From contig CM060688.1 in assembly GCA_030686995.1 (NCBI GenBank), positions 201,352,718-201,416,717 of the forward strand: a stretch of 64,000 bases of DNA. The letters are read 5' to 3'. How positions within the stretch are numbered: position 1 is the first letter of the stretch; each line of letters opens with the position of its first letter. The position numbers were made by a program, and so were the translations under genes. This document shows positions 54,554 through 64,000 of the stretch, one piece after another. The stretch is from Artemisia argyi. Its lineage: Eukaryota > Streptophyta > Magnoliopsida > Asterales > Asteraceae. Under the pieces are notes generated by a model that saw nothing but the letters and a program-made list of their open reading frames with translations, made no database searches and was not told where the DNA came from.

Positions 54554-55473
54554 GCAACAGATTTGGTGCCAAATTTTCCCGCCACTTTAAGGACACCATG
54601 TTAACTCTTATCCTTAAAAAGCTAGCGCAAAAAAATTCCTGCAAAAAGCTCTCTTTTTTCACCATAAGAGTAGATCTAATTCTTATCCTCACAAACACAT
54701 TACTGTATACCATCACAACCACCAGCACATTACACACGCTTATCATACCAACCACCAACATATACACTATCATTATGAAGATGGTGCCATATGTACGTAT
54801 GTTTTAGTTATTATCTTTACTCTTTAACAGCTTGGGTGGATGTACGTATGCTTTAGTTATTCGCACATATTCTTAGAGTATTCATTTTACGAAATATGAA
54901 AAATATGACAGTGTTTGTCTTTGATAGTACATTGTCGTCCCTTAATAAATTCCATTTTCATTGTTGTAGTGATTCTCGTAAAATATTTTACCCTTTAAAA
55001 TATTTTTTATTTAATACCTTTTTAAATTAAACAAAATAAGTAAACATAGAATAAAATAAATTTAATTGTTAAATTATTTAGCGACCACATATGTGGTCGC
55101 AAGTTAATTTACCAATTAAATTTTTTTGTCTGTATATTTTGTTTACATAATAAAAAGTATTTAATAAATAATTAAATGATTTTTAGAAAATATATTAACA
55201 TAGCGACCACAATTGTAGTCGCGAGGTAATTTACACCATAAAACTTTTTTTTTAAAACATTATTCGATTTGACTTTATCAAAAGAAAGTGAAAACTATGT
55301 AGCGACCACATATATGGTCTCGATTTAAGTAGGACCCAGGTTGTCCGATTCAATGAAAAATTGTATGATTCAATCAAAAATTGCGTTGAAAATGTGGGCC
55401 CAATTCCGTATATAGCGACCACATATGTGGTCGCGAAAAAACTCTGACGCAGAAAGTTGAAATTGTAGTAGTG
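54554..55473. repeat. Right subterminal region of the CACTA element
   Basis: Copies of GCGACCACATATGTGGTCGC or close variants occur at about 55081, 55203, 55301 and 55415, and the terminal inverted repeat ends at 55473. No ORF is supported; the overlapping ORFs near 54531-54807 have no family motifs. Confidence 0.7.
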
Positions 55474-55475
55474 AT

Positions 55476-56826
55476 TGTGGAAAACTAGAAGGGGGGTTGA
55501 ATAGTTTACCGCTTTTTTTAAATCCTTTTTAGCTTGATTATCTTTTAAAAAACTTTACGTTTGTTTAAATATATAAACACAACATTATATGTTCAATTCC
55601 TTGAGAAAGCTTTACGAGTAAATAGCAATCCTAACTTTACTTGTTTTCGTTATTTGAAAAGCTTTACGTTTGTTTAAGGATATAAACACAACTTTACTTG
55701 TTTACTTCTTTGAAAAGCTTTACGTGTGATTAGCAAATCTAACTAAAGACAATATGTAATAAGCAAAGATCAAGAAAGAAACGATCAAACCACAACACGA
55801 TTGTTTATCGTGGTTCGGCTACAAGGACTCTTTTTCCTTGCCCTACATCCACGCCCCGAGTTTCCAACTCGAGAGTTATAAGCACTAATCAACAAGCTCC
55901 TTTCCTGGTGGAGAAACCTTTACAATGTCGCTTATACTTTTACCGACACTAAGCTAGATGTCGAGTTCTTTTACAAGGGTACAACAACTCCCGTTCGTCG
56001 CTTACACTTTTACCGACACAAAGCTAGATGTCGAGTTCTTTACCAAGGGTACAACCACTCCCGTTAGTTCTTTTACTAGGGTACAACAACTCCCAACACA
56101 CTACGTATTTTGAGGCCTAAAATACTAACCAATAACTTCTACATACATGACACACATGAAGTATAAACTACCAAAGCTTATACATGACCAAGCTACCAAG
56201 ACTTGCAACTTTAGAGTTGAAGCTTGCAACTTCTTGAATGATCTTGTGGAGTTCCTTGCTACATAAGAGAATCACACAAGTCAAGGGTTACTGAGTTAGT
56301 TGAGAGAATATGTGAGAATAAGTCCTAAAGGGTTACACAAAACAAACAAATGGTTTGGTATTTATAGCAAACTATTCTGCATGTCTGGCGGATCAGGCGG
56401 AACCCTCAGATGGGTTCCGCCCGTGTACCCCCAGGGTACCGTCAGGGCTGCAGTTGGTTTTTGCAATAAACCTCCCAAACCAAACAATGTCACATCACAT
56501 TAAACCTAGTCAAACACAAGACTTGTAAGCAAGCATAAGGTTAGTCAAACACTCTTTCTTACCATAAATATATATGGACAAAGCTTGCCCTAAATGTGAT
56601 GTGACATTACTATTTTAAGAAATAAATGTGATGTGACAAGACACTTTCTAATTTAAGAAATAAAAACAATATTTTGTTTAAAAGGAAATGTAAACCTTAG
56701 TTAAACAAGACTTAAACACTTAAAGTGATAATTTACTTATAGCTAAACTTCATACTTTGTCATTAACAAAACTTAGCAAAGATCGTAAAATATAAATAAT
56801 GTTTTTAGGCGATATTTGTATTAACA
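55476..56826 (-). repeat. 3' LTR of the Sirevirus-like element
   Basis: On the minus strand it starts TGTTAATAC right after a polypurine box and ends CCACA. A TATA-like box CTATAAATACC lies at about 56358-56368 (complement). Inside are a ~63-bp tandem repeat (about 55928-56095, 'gctagatgtcgagttctt'), a ~120-bp repeat around 'aaagctttacg' (about 55550-55735) and a GC-rich hairpin at about 56390-56460. The right border is firm; the left border next to the CACTA end is less certain. Confidence 0.65.
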
Positions 56827-57200
56827 ATCTCCCCCTTTTTGTTGATGACAAAACATAAACTTTATTTATAAGTAAGTCACTAGTTTTAGTGTTAAGTCTT
56901 ATAAAGTTAGTATAAAAACTTGTTTTTGCAAAGATGAGGTGATAAGCACAAGTTTATATAAATTCTCCCCCTTTTTGTCGAAACAAAAAAGAAGAGTAGC
57001 GAAGCGGAAGTATGCACTTGCTCCCCCTTGGACGATACTCCCCCTAAATGGAGTGCCAAGAGAGGAGACATGGATTTTGAACCTACAAGAAAAAGGTTAG
57101 TTGCCGCACAAGACAAGTCATGAAAGCATTTCATGTCTAAAACACAACTAAAAGTTGTGAAGCGGAATAATGCAATACTCATGCTCCCCCTTGAATATTA
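56827..57200 (-). promoter_or_regulatory. Multiple polypurine tracts
   Basis: The complement carries AAAGGGGGAG at about 56830 and 56963 and related GGGGGAG boxes near 57021, 57040 and 57183. Repeated polypurine tracts upstream of the 3' LTR are a known trait of Sireviruses. Confidence 0.6.
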
Positions 57201-57894
57201 CTCCCCTAAATGGAGTATCAAGGAAAGAAAACATGGAAAATGATCCTACAAAAAGAAATGTTAGTTCCTAAAACACAAGATATATGTATGCTACCATAGC
57301 AAGGTATAGTTCCCTTATTATACCTAAATGGTCAACAAACAATGCAAACCTTGTACTAGAATGAAATTCATTTCATGTAAAAGTTTGACTCTTAAAAAGA
57401 CAAGAAATTTGGATGACAACATCCTACCTAAAAAAAACAAAAAATAAACTAAGAGCATAAAAAGCTACAAGGAAATCATCATTTTCCTTAATGAGAAACA
57501 TTTTCCAAAAACAAGGCTAAGGTTGTTTAAGGATGAAAATGTGTGTTGAGGGTTGTAGCGGGCTTTATTTTGAAGGTTAAGAGGGTGACACGGGTTTTGG
57601 TTTGTTGGTTTAAATGGGAAACATTTTCCAAAAGAAACGGTTTTGTTTCATTTTGGAGACTCTAAACTTGAGACGTTCCACAATGTGGTTTAGGATAAAC
57701 CTCATTGCATTGTTTAGGGGATTATGGGTCTCTTTGTAGATAAGGTGAGACATCAATGGTTTTGGATGGTGATATTCTTGTTGTGGTGTTTGGTTGTGGT
57801 TAAAAGACTCATTTTGGTCAAGCAATGACATTGGTTTTTCATTTGTGAAAGGTGGTGATTTCGTTGGTCTTGATGGAAGATCATAGAGATGCTT
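57201..57894. other. Non-coding 3' internal region of the Sirevirus-like element
   Basis: A-rich, with no supported ORF. It lies between the polypurine boxes and the first accessory ORF remnant. Confidence 0.5.
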
Positions 57895-58519
57895 TTATTT
57901 TCTTATACGTAGAAAATAGAGATTCAAAATGTTGGGAAGGCTCTTGTGGTGGTGGTAGTTATTTTTGTTGTGGTGGTTGTTGTTTGAGCAAAATGGTGTA
58001 GGCTTGGTTATTTGTAAATGGTTACCATGAAGGTTTTTGTGAATGAGTTGAAACACAAATGATTGTAGGTGTGTATGGCCTTGATCATTTGGAAAAATTG
58101 AGGATTTAGCGTAATGGTAGGCCAAACTCTCAAGCAATGACGGTGGATGAGGTCTATCGTCCAATGACTCATTTGGTTGAAATGTTGGTTGTTGTTGAGT
58201 TTCCATTTCGGCAATGGTGTTAAAAAGTGACAATGATGGAGGGCTTGATGGTTTAGGTGATGTTGGTGGTGTATGGAAAAGTTCCATTGGTGTAAGTGTT
58301 GAAGTAGCAAGATTAAGCAAATCTTGAATAGTGTTCACATTGGTATTGAAATGTGTTGAGGATGGTGTTGAGGTAGTGAGGTTAAGGAAATCTTGGATAG
58401 GTGAAGAAATGTTAAGCGATGCATCACTTGAAGATGATGAGCTTGACTCGACGGTTTTGTTGAAGCAACAAGGTTTGACACTAATCCTAGTGGTTTTTGA
58501 GAAGGATTTTGATGGTTAT
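57895..58519 (-). pseudogene. Ser/Pro/His-rich ORF remnant of the copia element
   Basis: An open frame on the minus strand from about 58519 to the stop at 57895, with an ATG at 58338 but none near the open end. It is low in complexity: poly-Ser, the repeated phrase IQDxLNLxTST, Pro-rich TSPKPSSPPS, then Asn/His-rich. It probably belongs to the accessory region of the Sirevirus-like element. No known domain is visible. Confidence 0.45.
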
Positions 58520-59588
58520 GGTGTGATTTGAATTGTTGCAAAACTTTCAAATTTATAAGGTTGAAAAGGGGTTGAAATGGGTGTTTGGATTTGATATTCT
58601 ACCATTCAAAAAATGAGGTTTCAAATGATTTTTATGACCATGTCACATCATTTGATGTTAATTTAATGGAATAGGGTGGAGTGAAAGATCAACATATGCA
58701 CTCAATGCTTTGTGATCATGGGATGTGATTTGGTTGAAAATGTTTCAATGGTTTGAAGGATCCTTTAAAAGGGTTCCTTGGGTTAGTTATGTTTGAATTT
58801 GAATTTTTGGAGGGAAGTGGCTTCCTAATTGTTTTAGTGAGTGAGAGTTGTTCTGATATGGTTATTGGAGTTAATGAAAGATGTTTCTCACTTAGGATAA
58901 TGGTTTGACACTTTACAAGTTTTGGATTTAGGAAAAATGACAAAAATTTTCTGCAGGTGTTTGGCGGAAACCTCAGAAGACACTGGCGGAACCCATTTGA
59001 GGGTACCGCCTGGTCCGTTGGGCCATTTCTGGAATTCCCAGAAAATACACTGGCGGACCCCAATTTTGGGTACCGCCAGGGGTAAAAAATTAGGCAGTCC
59101 GCGTTTTTGACCCGTGAGATGATTTTCAAAATTTTCGAAAACTCCTAAAATCAAAGAGATAAGGTATTTCTGGTTAGGCAATGCAAAAATTAGACATGTA
59201 AACATACATATCATGGGACTTTGACCTTGAGGTCGAGTATTTTACTATACTTAGTAAGAATTGCCATAAGCATAGAAAAAATGACAAACACCTTAAACAT
59301 TGTCATTATGCATAAAAGTTCATACAAACATAATCCAACAAACATAATAGACCATGAAAGTGAAAAACACATAATTCACGTAGTTTTAACACAAAGACGA
59401 TTCTAAAGCATTCTTAAGCCAAACACTCCTTAATCGTCTCATAACCGGTCTATCCTCTTATTGAGATTGCTTAGGTACATTCCAAAGCACTTGAAAATTC
59501 CTTTGGTTTGTTTGAACTCTTTGGATACATTTTCAATGATGGGGAGTTCTAGAAGGTAGTCTAAAGGAGGTAACTTAGAGTTAGGAAG
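58520..59588. other. Internal region with GC-rich hairpin modules
   Basis: Mostly AT-rich without a supported ORF. At about 58954-59095 it has repeated GGCGGA...TACCGCC modules resembling those in the LTR and at 61.3 kb. Overlapping minus-strand ORFs here read through these modules and show no domain. Confidence 0.5.
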
Positions 59589-60538
59589 TTAATCATCCTT
59601 TCTCATGTCAGATGATGATGATGATGGTGTAGGTGAGCGAGTATGTTTGCCCTTACCTTTGAAAACTTGTTTATCACTTAGAGGAACGAAGATGTGAGGA
59701 ATGAGAGAATAGTCAAGGCACATTCCATTATCGTTAGGAGGAATGGGTGAGATTGTTCTAAAGAGGCGGGTGAGAAGCATTCCATAAGGAAGAGCGGTTG
59801 TTCCTACCAAAGGTATGTCGGCCATTCTTTTGGCGAGGTAATAGGCTAAGTTAAAAGGTTGACCGGTGGAAATGCTATAGAACATGTAGCTAAGACAAAC
59901 ATTGATGTGATCCCGGTTTCCTATGGTGCTAATTTCATTGGTTCTAAGGAGTTCTTCCCATTCCTTTAATTGGGGCTTGAGTTCATTCAATTCCATACCA
60001 TAGATGACCTCATTTCCGATTCTAGTTCTCCTAGTGTTGGTGGTCCTAATGAAGAGGTGGTCAAGTAGTTCATTTTTGGACACAAGAGGGGTATCATAGG
60101 GATAGATGCGGTCAAAGAGTGTGTCAAGAGTTGAGAGGGAGTGCAAGTAGGAGTAGATGCAAGTACCATGGTTTGAGACACCTAGGATTTGAGCAGACTC
60201 CTCGAGAGTGAAGGAGTATTAATGACTACTAGCCCTAAAGTTAATAGACATGCGACCGTACTCATCCTTGGAGAGGGTGACGGATGCATATAAAAAATGA
60301 ACCTAGAAGAAATACGCTCGTCGATTTCTAAGAGATACTCAAAGTTGATTGTGGCAAATTCCGTGTATAGGTTTGTACCTTCTAAGAAGGATGGATCAAT
60401 GGTTCTACCCTTAGGGACATATCGTTTTTCTAAGTCTTTGAAGACAACGATTTGAGTTTGAGTGAGACCTTTGGTTTTGTGGTGTTTGGGTAGGTACTTG
60501 ATGGTGTCCTTGTGGTCGTAGTGAGTTAGAGGAGGCAT
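59589..60538 (-). pseudogene. Accessory retroelement ORF (plant-transposon/envelope-like), frameshifted
   Basis: The start MPPLTHYDHKDTIKYLPKHH is at 60538. The frame holds to about 60300, shifts at an A-run (60293-60298), meets a TAA at 60221-60219, then continues SLSTLDTLFDRIYP... to the stop at 59589. Together it spans about 316 codons. A Lys/Ser-rich tail (KGKGKHTRSPTPSSSSSD) ends it. It resembles the 'putative plant transposon protein' type carried by many plant retroelements after pol. The function is unknown; a link to the envelope-like ORF of Sireviruses is an inference from position. Confidence 0.55.
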
Positions 60539-62420
60539 GGTGATTCCTAGAAAATCAAAATTTCACATTTAAGTAAATGACTATTGTAATGTGTATGTTC
60601 TAGTGTGTGCCTATATGAAAACAATGTGGAGGTGCGGTTGACTTGACTCATTTTGATGCTTAAAAATGTTTTATAATACAAGTGATGTTTCAATGACGTT
60701 TTTCATTTGTTTTAACAATGTGATGAACGGTGGTAAAGTATGGGTGACGACCGAGAGTGGATATGTGAAATGAGGTGGTGATTGTTTGACAACACTTAAG
60801 GCTTGGATATCTTCTTTGTGTTCTTCACTTGCTAAAAAGTGGAAGAGACGCATTTCATAATGAAATTCACTTGAATTTTGACGACATAGACAAATATGTT
60901 AATGAGAGTATGGATATGACAATTGCCCTTTGTTTCAAAGAGCGACACAAAGGTGAACATAGGTTTATGTATCATGAAAGGTGGTTTAATCTTAATAGGT
61001 TAGGTTATAGTGGGGATGACACACTTGTTTGGTTACATTGTGGAATCTTCTTGTGAAGATGACTAGGTGGAGTTATTGGTGAAGATGATATTGACTCTTG
61101 GTTTCTTTGAGGGCATGGAAATGGTGGATTACTCGATATTGATATGACAAAGGATAACTCGGTTACTCATTTCACATTGGTTATTTGAGGTTCGAGTGAT
61201 GAAAGGTTATGAGGAATATGCTTGAAGTTTTGCTCATTTGGTGAATCTTATGGGCTAATGGTAAGTTGGAGTTGTGAGTAAATAGGCGTTTGGTTTTGAA
61301 CTTAAATAAAACATTCTGTGGCTTTGGCGGACCAGGCGGAACCAAAAAATGGGTTCCGCCCGTATGGGCTGAGGGTGCCGTAGGATCTGCAGGGAAAACT
61401 CAAAAGGAATTGTCTTGGTTTTTGTGGTTTTATCCTAACGTTCAAAACTAAGGTTTTAGGTCTTATGAGTCCTTGACTAAGCCTAGGGATGATGAATGCT
61501 TCTCATTCAAGAGGTTTTGTGCAAACGTTGATAGAATGGTTAACGTATAAGACTTTCTTAGTTAAGATGTTCCTCAATGAACATTTTTACCAAGACGATG
61601 ATGATGGATCACAATATGTCAATTAAGAACATAATGGATTGAATTGGCGCTGAAGTCGATGCTTCCTTTGTTGAAGATATAACAATGTTGATAAGATGAA
61701 TTCCGTTGTTGATGCGAGTTTGCTTGTTCAAGCGGAGCTTGTTGATGTGCTTCTCCATCCGATACTAATTTGAGAATCATACGCGTTTTGGAGAATCATT
61801 GGGTAAGTAAGTATAAAAGTGCAAGTACCACTTGTGCTTTTCTTATCAACTTATTACCGACATAATTCCATTTTTCAAACACTATGGTTTCTATTCCCGT
61901 TCTTTTGGGAGACCATAATCCTAGTTGTGTAGTACCTTATGATGTATCCAAATAGGCTCAACTAAAGAGTTGTTTTAGGATCTTCTTTAACACGAGCACA
62001 TAGACAAAAGCTAAACATAATGTTGAATATAATTGTTATGAGAACAAGTAGTCTTCCAAACATTTCTCTACATTTAGTTTTACCTACGGATTTACTAATC
62101 TCATTCTTGATAAGTCTTCAATAACTTAACCATTGAGAACAAGAGAGCAACTAGGAATGTATTTAAGTTAAAATCCCTTGCTTTTGTGGCTTGCTTTTAT
62201 TATCAAAAAGTCTTTCAAATATTGACACTATACTCACTTGATTACTTTGAAATATCAATTTCGTTTCACTAGTTGTTTTATTCTAAATTCCAAAAATTGT
62301 TTTTGTTGAATTTGTTTAGACACAACTATGACCTATAAATCAAGTTTTATAACTTATGTCAATTTTGCTTGATTCAATGTTTGTCTCATGGTGAGGAGAT
62401 GTTATTTTATACTTTTATTC
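60539..62420. other. Decayed internal region where pol RT would be expected
   Basis: 1.9 kb without a recognisable RT or RNase H motif on either strand. A GC-rich hairpin module occurs at about 61317-61395. The small plus-strand ORF at 60829-61056 has no known motif. Confidence 0.45.
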
Positions 62421-62678
62421 TTAATGTTTTACACAACATACTTGTCTTGCCATCATTGGACTTTCGACTAAGTTATCATCTACCAAAGATGATATCATAG
62501 AAGGAGAAGATCGCTCGTTAAATGTCATATTCAACGACTCCTCGACTCTTTGGGTTTTCTTACTTATGACACTATGAACTCTATTTATCTTGAAAAAGTC
62601 CAAGAGGTACAACATCATGAGACTATGTGTCACATTTGATGTGTAAATCCTAGATGTTGAAAACTCATTTTCTTTCAC
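62421..62678 (-). pseudogene. Copia pol scrap (integrase-RT linker type)
   Basis: The minus-strand ORF contains KKTQRVEESLNMTFNE, which resembles the linker after the copia integrase (a phrase of the VEESxxVTFxE kind). No catalytic residues are present. It supports minus-strand orientation of the element. Confidence 0.5.
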
Positions 62679-63443
62679 ACATCCTAATATATGCTAATGT
62701 GATTTATTTCACCTTGTGAGTTTTATGTGAGATTATCATAAAGGAGTGATTGAAGAAAAACACAATTAAAGACTCAAAGTATGGTGATTGAGAAAATTGT
62801 TTAACAAAGGTTTGTTTTGCAAGCATCACAAAAGTGTTAGACATTTTAACACTTAGGAAATTCTTAGTTAGCTCACTTGTAAGCAAGAGTTGAGTGAGAC
62901 ATACTCAAGAGTTTTTCGTGTTTATCTCTTGATGGTTAAAGAACCAGAACACCTTATATCTCCTACTAGTACTAAAGACTAAATTCCTTGTTGCATAGAA
63001 TCTAATCTTAGTTATTTACAAATAGCAGGTAGACACTCTAGAGTATTACAAATAACACATATTCGAACACATAATGCTAGAAACAAGATACAATCAAAGT
63101 CAAGTTGAAGTAATGCGTACCTTTTAAATTGCATGGAGATGCTATCAAGCGGATAAGCATTACGCGTAAAAACTTGGTTTGACGACACGCTTTGAACTCA
63201 ATAACTCATGTATCCAAGAAGTTTAGATAATCATATAAAGGCATAGAGAATGATAGTCTTAATCCTTTTATCATGAGTTTCTATTAGAGATTGAATTATC
63301 TCTAAATTTTTCTTTTGACAAATTTTACATGCTTTGTTTTATTAGTTGATGATGCTTATGAGTTAAATCCTAATCCGGTTTTATCTTTAAACAACCTTTG
63401 ACTCCTCAACAATCTTTCAAAAGATTTTGAGCTTTCATCAAAT
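62679..63443. other. Decayed pol region
   Basis: No reliable domain. The ORF at 62704-62886 (minus) may be a further pol scrap but shows no motif. AT-rich. Confidence 0.35.
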
Positions 63444-63952
63444 TTAACTAATAATTTTTCCTTTCTCATTTTGCATTTTAATCTCATGTTTGTAATCTAG
63501 ACATAATTTACATTCTAGATTAATTTCAACATTACTCTCAATTCTAGACATTTTATCTTCTAATAAGATTTTCTTTTCAAAGATATTCTTAAGAGATTTT
63601 GAAGACTCATTCTTGAAGATAGTTTTTAGGTCCATGTTGCATAAACGTTTAGACTCATTTTCTAGTTTAGAAAACTCTAGAATAAATTAATCAAAGCAAA
63701 AGAGTTTGGTTTCCATGTGTACCTTGCTTGATGTTTTATCTAGTTTAGAATCACAAACCGGATGATTGACTTCATCTTCATCCGAGTTATTCCATGAATC
63801 GCAAGCAAGACTACTACGAGCTTGACACGAGTAATCACCTTTACTAACACCTTGCTTGTTGTTTCAATAAATTGACAATTAACTACCGGATCATTGTCTT
63901 CGTCAACATCCATTACATTCCAAGATACGCAAGCAGGTTCATCAAAACACAC
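63444..63952 (-). pseudogene. Possible gag C-terminal remnant of the copia element
   Basis: Two minus-strand ORFs in different frames (63740-63952 and 63444-63635), rich in Asp/Glu/Cys and Lys/Glu. The first has DEPACVSWNVMDVDEDNDPVV, and another frame repeats a similar acidic phrase (CDSWNNSDEDEVNHPVCDS). Such acidic Cys-containing stretches follow the zinc knuckle in Sirevirus gag, but no knuckle is seen here. Confidence 0.35.
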
Positions 63953-64000
63953 GTACTCATCTTCACTTGTACCTTCATTTAAAACATTTAAACTAGTAGC

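Larger units (their letters stand above)
41062..55473 (-). mobile_element. CACTA (En/Spm-type) transposon with nested LTR element
   Basis: The left end CACTACTACAATTTCAAC (41062-41079) is matched by its exact complement at 55456-55473. Subterminal palindromes cluster inside both ends. The genes read on the minus strand, so 55473 is the 5' end: TNP2 stub, Transposase_24-type gene, 3' end. It spans 14.4 kb, of which 7.7 kb is a later LTR retrotransposon. The expected 3-bp target duplication is imperfect (ATG at 41059-41061, ATT at 55474-55476), which may reflect mutation or the adjoining Sirevirus-like insertion. Most of the main transposase is deleted, so the element cannot move alone. Confidence 0.85.
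55476..64000 (-). mobile_element. Decayed Sirevirus-like Ty1/copia element, runs off the window
   Basis: Reading on the minus strand from the window end: gag-like scraps (63.4-64.0 kb), a pol linker scrap (62.4-62.7 kb), accessory ORF remnants (60.5-57.9 kb), several polypurine boxes (57.2-56.8 kb) and an LTR (56826-55476). This order, the repeated AAAGGGGGAG boxes and an extra ORF after pol fit the plant Sirevirus lineage. All ORFs are broken, and RT and integrase motifs are not recognisable. The 5' LTR is not in the window. Assignment to this lineage is an inference. Confidence 0.65.

Noticed and set aside
57895..59214. Overlapping His/Pro-rich minus-strand ORFs as host genes
   Set aside because: Low complexity, several overlapping frames, no intron or promoter signals, and position between polypurine tracts and an accessory ORF of a retroelement.

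Overview
This is a nuclear plant sequence, most likely from a eudicot. It carries a tandem cluster of type-I pectin methylesterase (PME) genes, each with an N-terminal PME-inhibitor (PMEI) domain, and then a stretch of nested plant transposable elements (CACTA, Athila-like Ty3/gypsy, Sirevirus-like Ty1/copia, hAT MITE, solo LTR). The genes have GT-AG introns, AT-rich spacers and long TA, TAA and homopolymer runs. No bacterial-type operons, CRISPR arrays or RNA genes were recognised. The exact species cannot be told from the sequence.

Positions 1-41132: the PME cluster, all on the minus strand. The bases visible at 1-16817 recur at 24273-41132 in the same orientation, spaced about 24.3 kb apart and almost base-for-base identical. 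Only a handful of substitutions were seen; the other differences are lengths of microsatellites and homopolymers. The simplest reading is a very recent tandem duplication of a roughly 24.3 kb unit whose first copy starts left of the window, or else an assembly artefact such as two haplotypes placed in series. Each unit would hold five PME genes. In coordinate order they are P4 (19132-20972, intact), P5 (21972-24329, intact), P1 (intact, 3.8 kb intron), P2 (premature stop, last 83 residues lost) and P3 (two nonsense codons plus a solo LTR inside exon 2). Copy 1 shows only the first 57 bases of its P5 equivalent and none of P4. The intact products should be secreted cell-wall enzymes that de-methylesterify homogalacturonan.

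Each unit ends with a 208-bp hAT-type MITE and a decayed Ty3/gypsy reverse transcriptase fragment. A CACTA transposon is inserted in that fragment. Copy 1 stops 71 bp inside the CACTA terminus; copy 2 continues through the whole element.

Positions 41062-55473: a CACTA (En/Spm-type) transposon with 18-bp terminal inverted repeats and subterminal clusters of the palindrome GCGACCACATATGTGGTCGC. It has a five-exon Transposase_24-type gene, the C-terminal stub of a TNP2-type transposase, and a 1.6 kb minisatellite. A 7.7 kb Athila-like LTR element (43520-51237, TSD ACCTT) sits inside exon 3 of the Transposase_24-type gene. That LTR element has lost RT, RNase H and the integrase core but keeps one 756-codon ORF fusing gag, protease and an integrase C-terminal tail.

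Positions 55476-64000: a decayed Sirevirus-like copia element on the minus strand. It shows a 3' LTR, repeated polypurine tracts, a broken accessory (envelope-like or plant-transposon-type) ORF and scraps of pol and gag. It runs off the window end.
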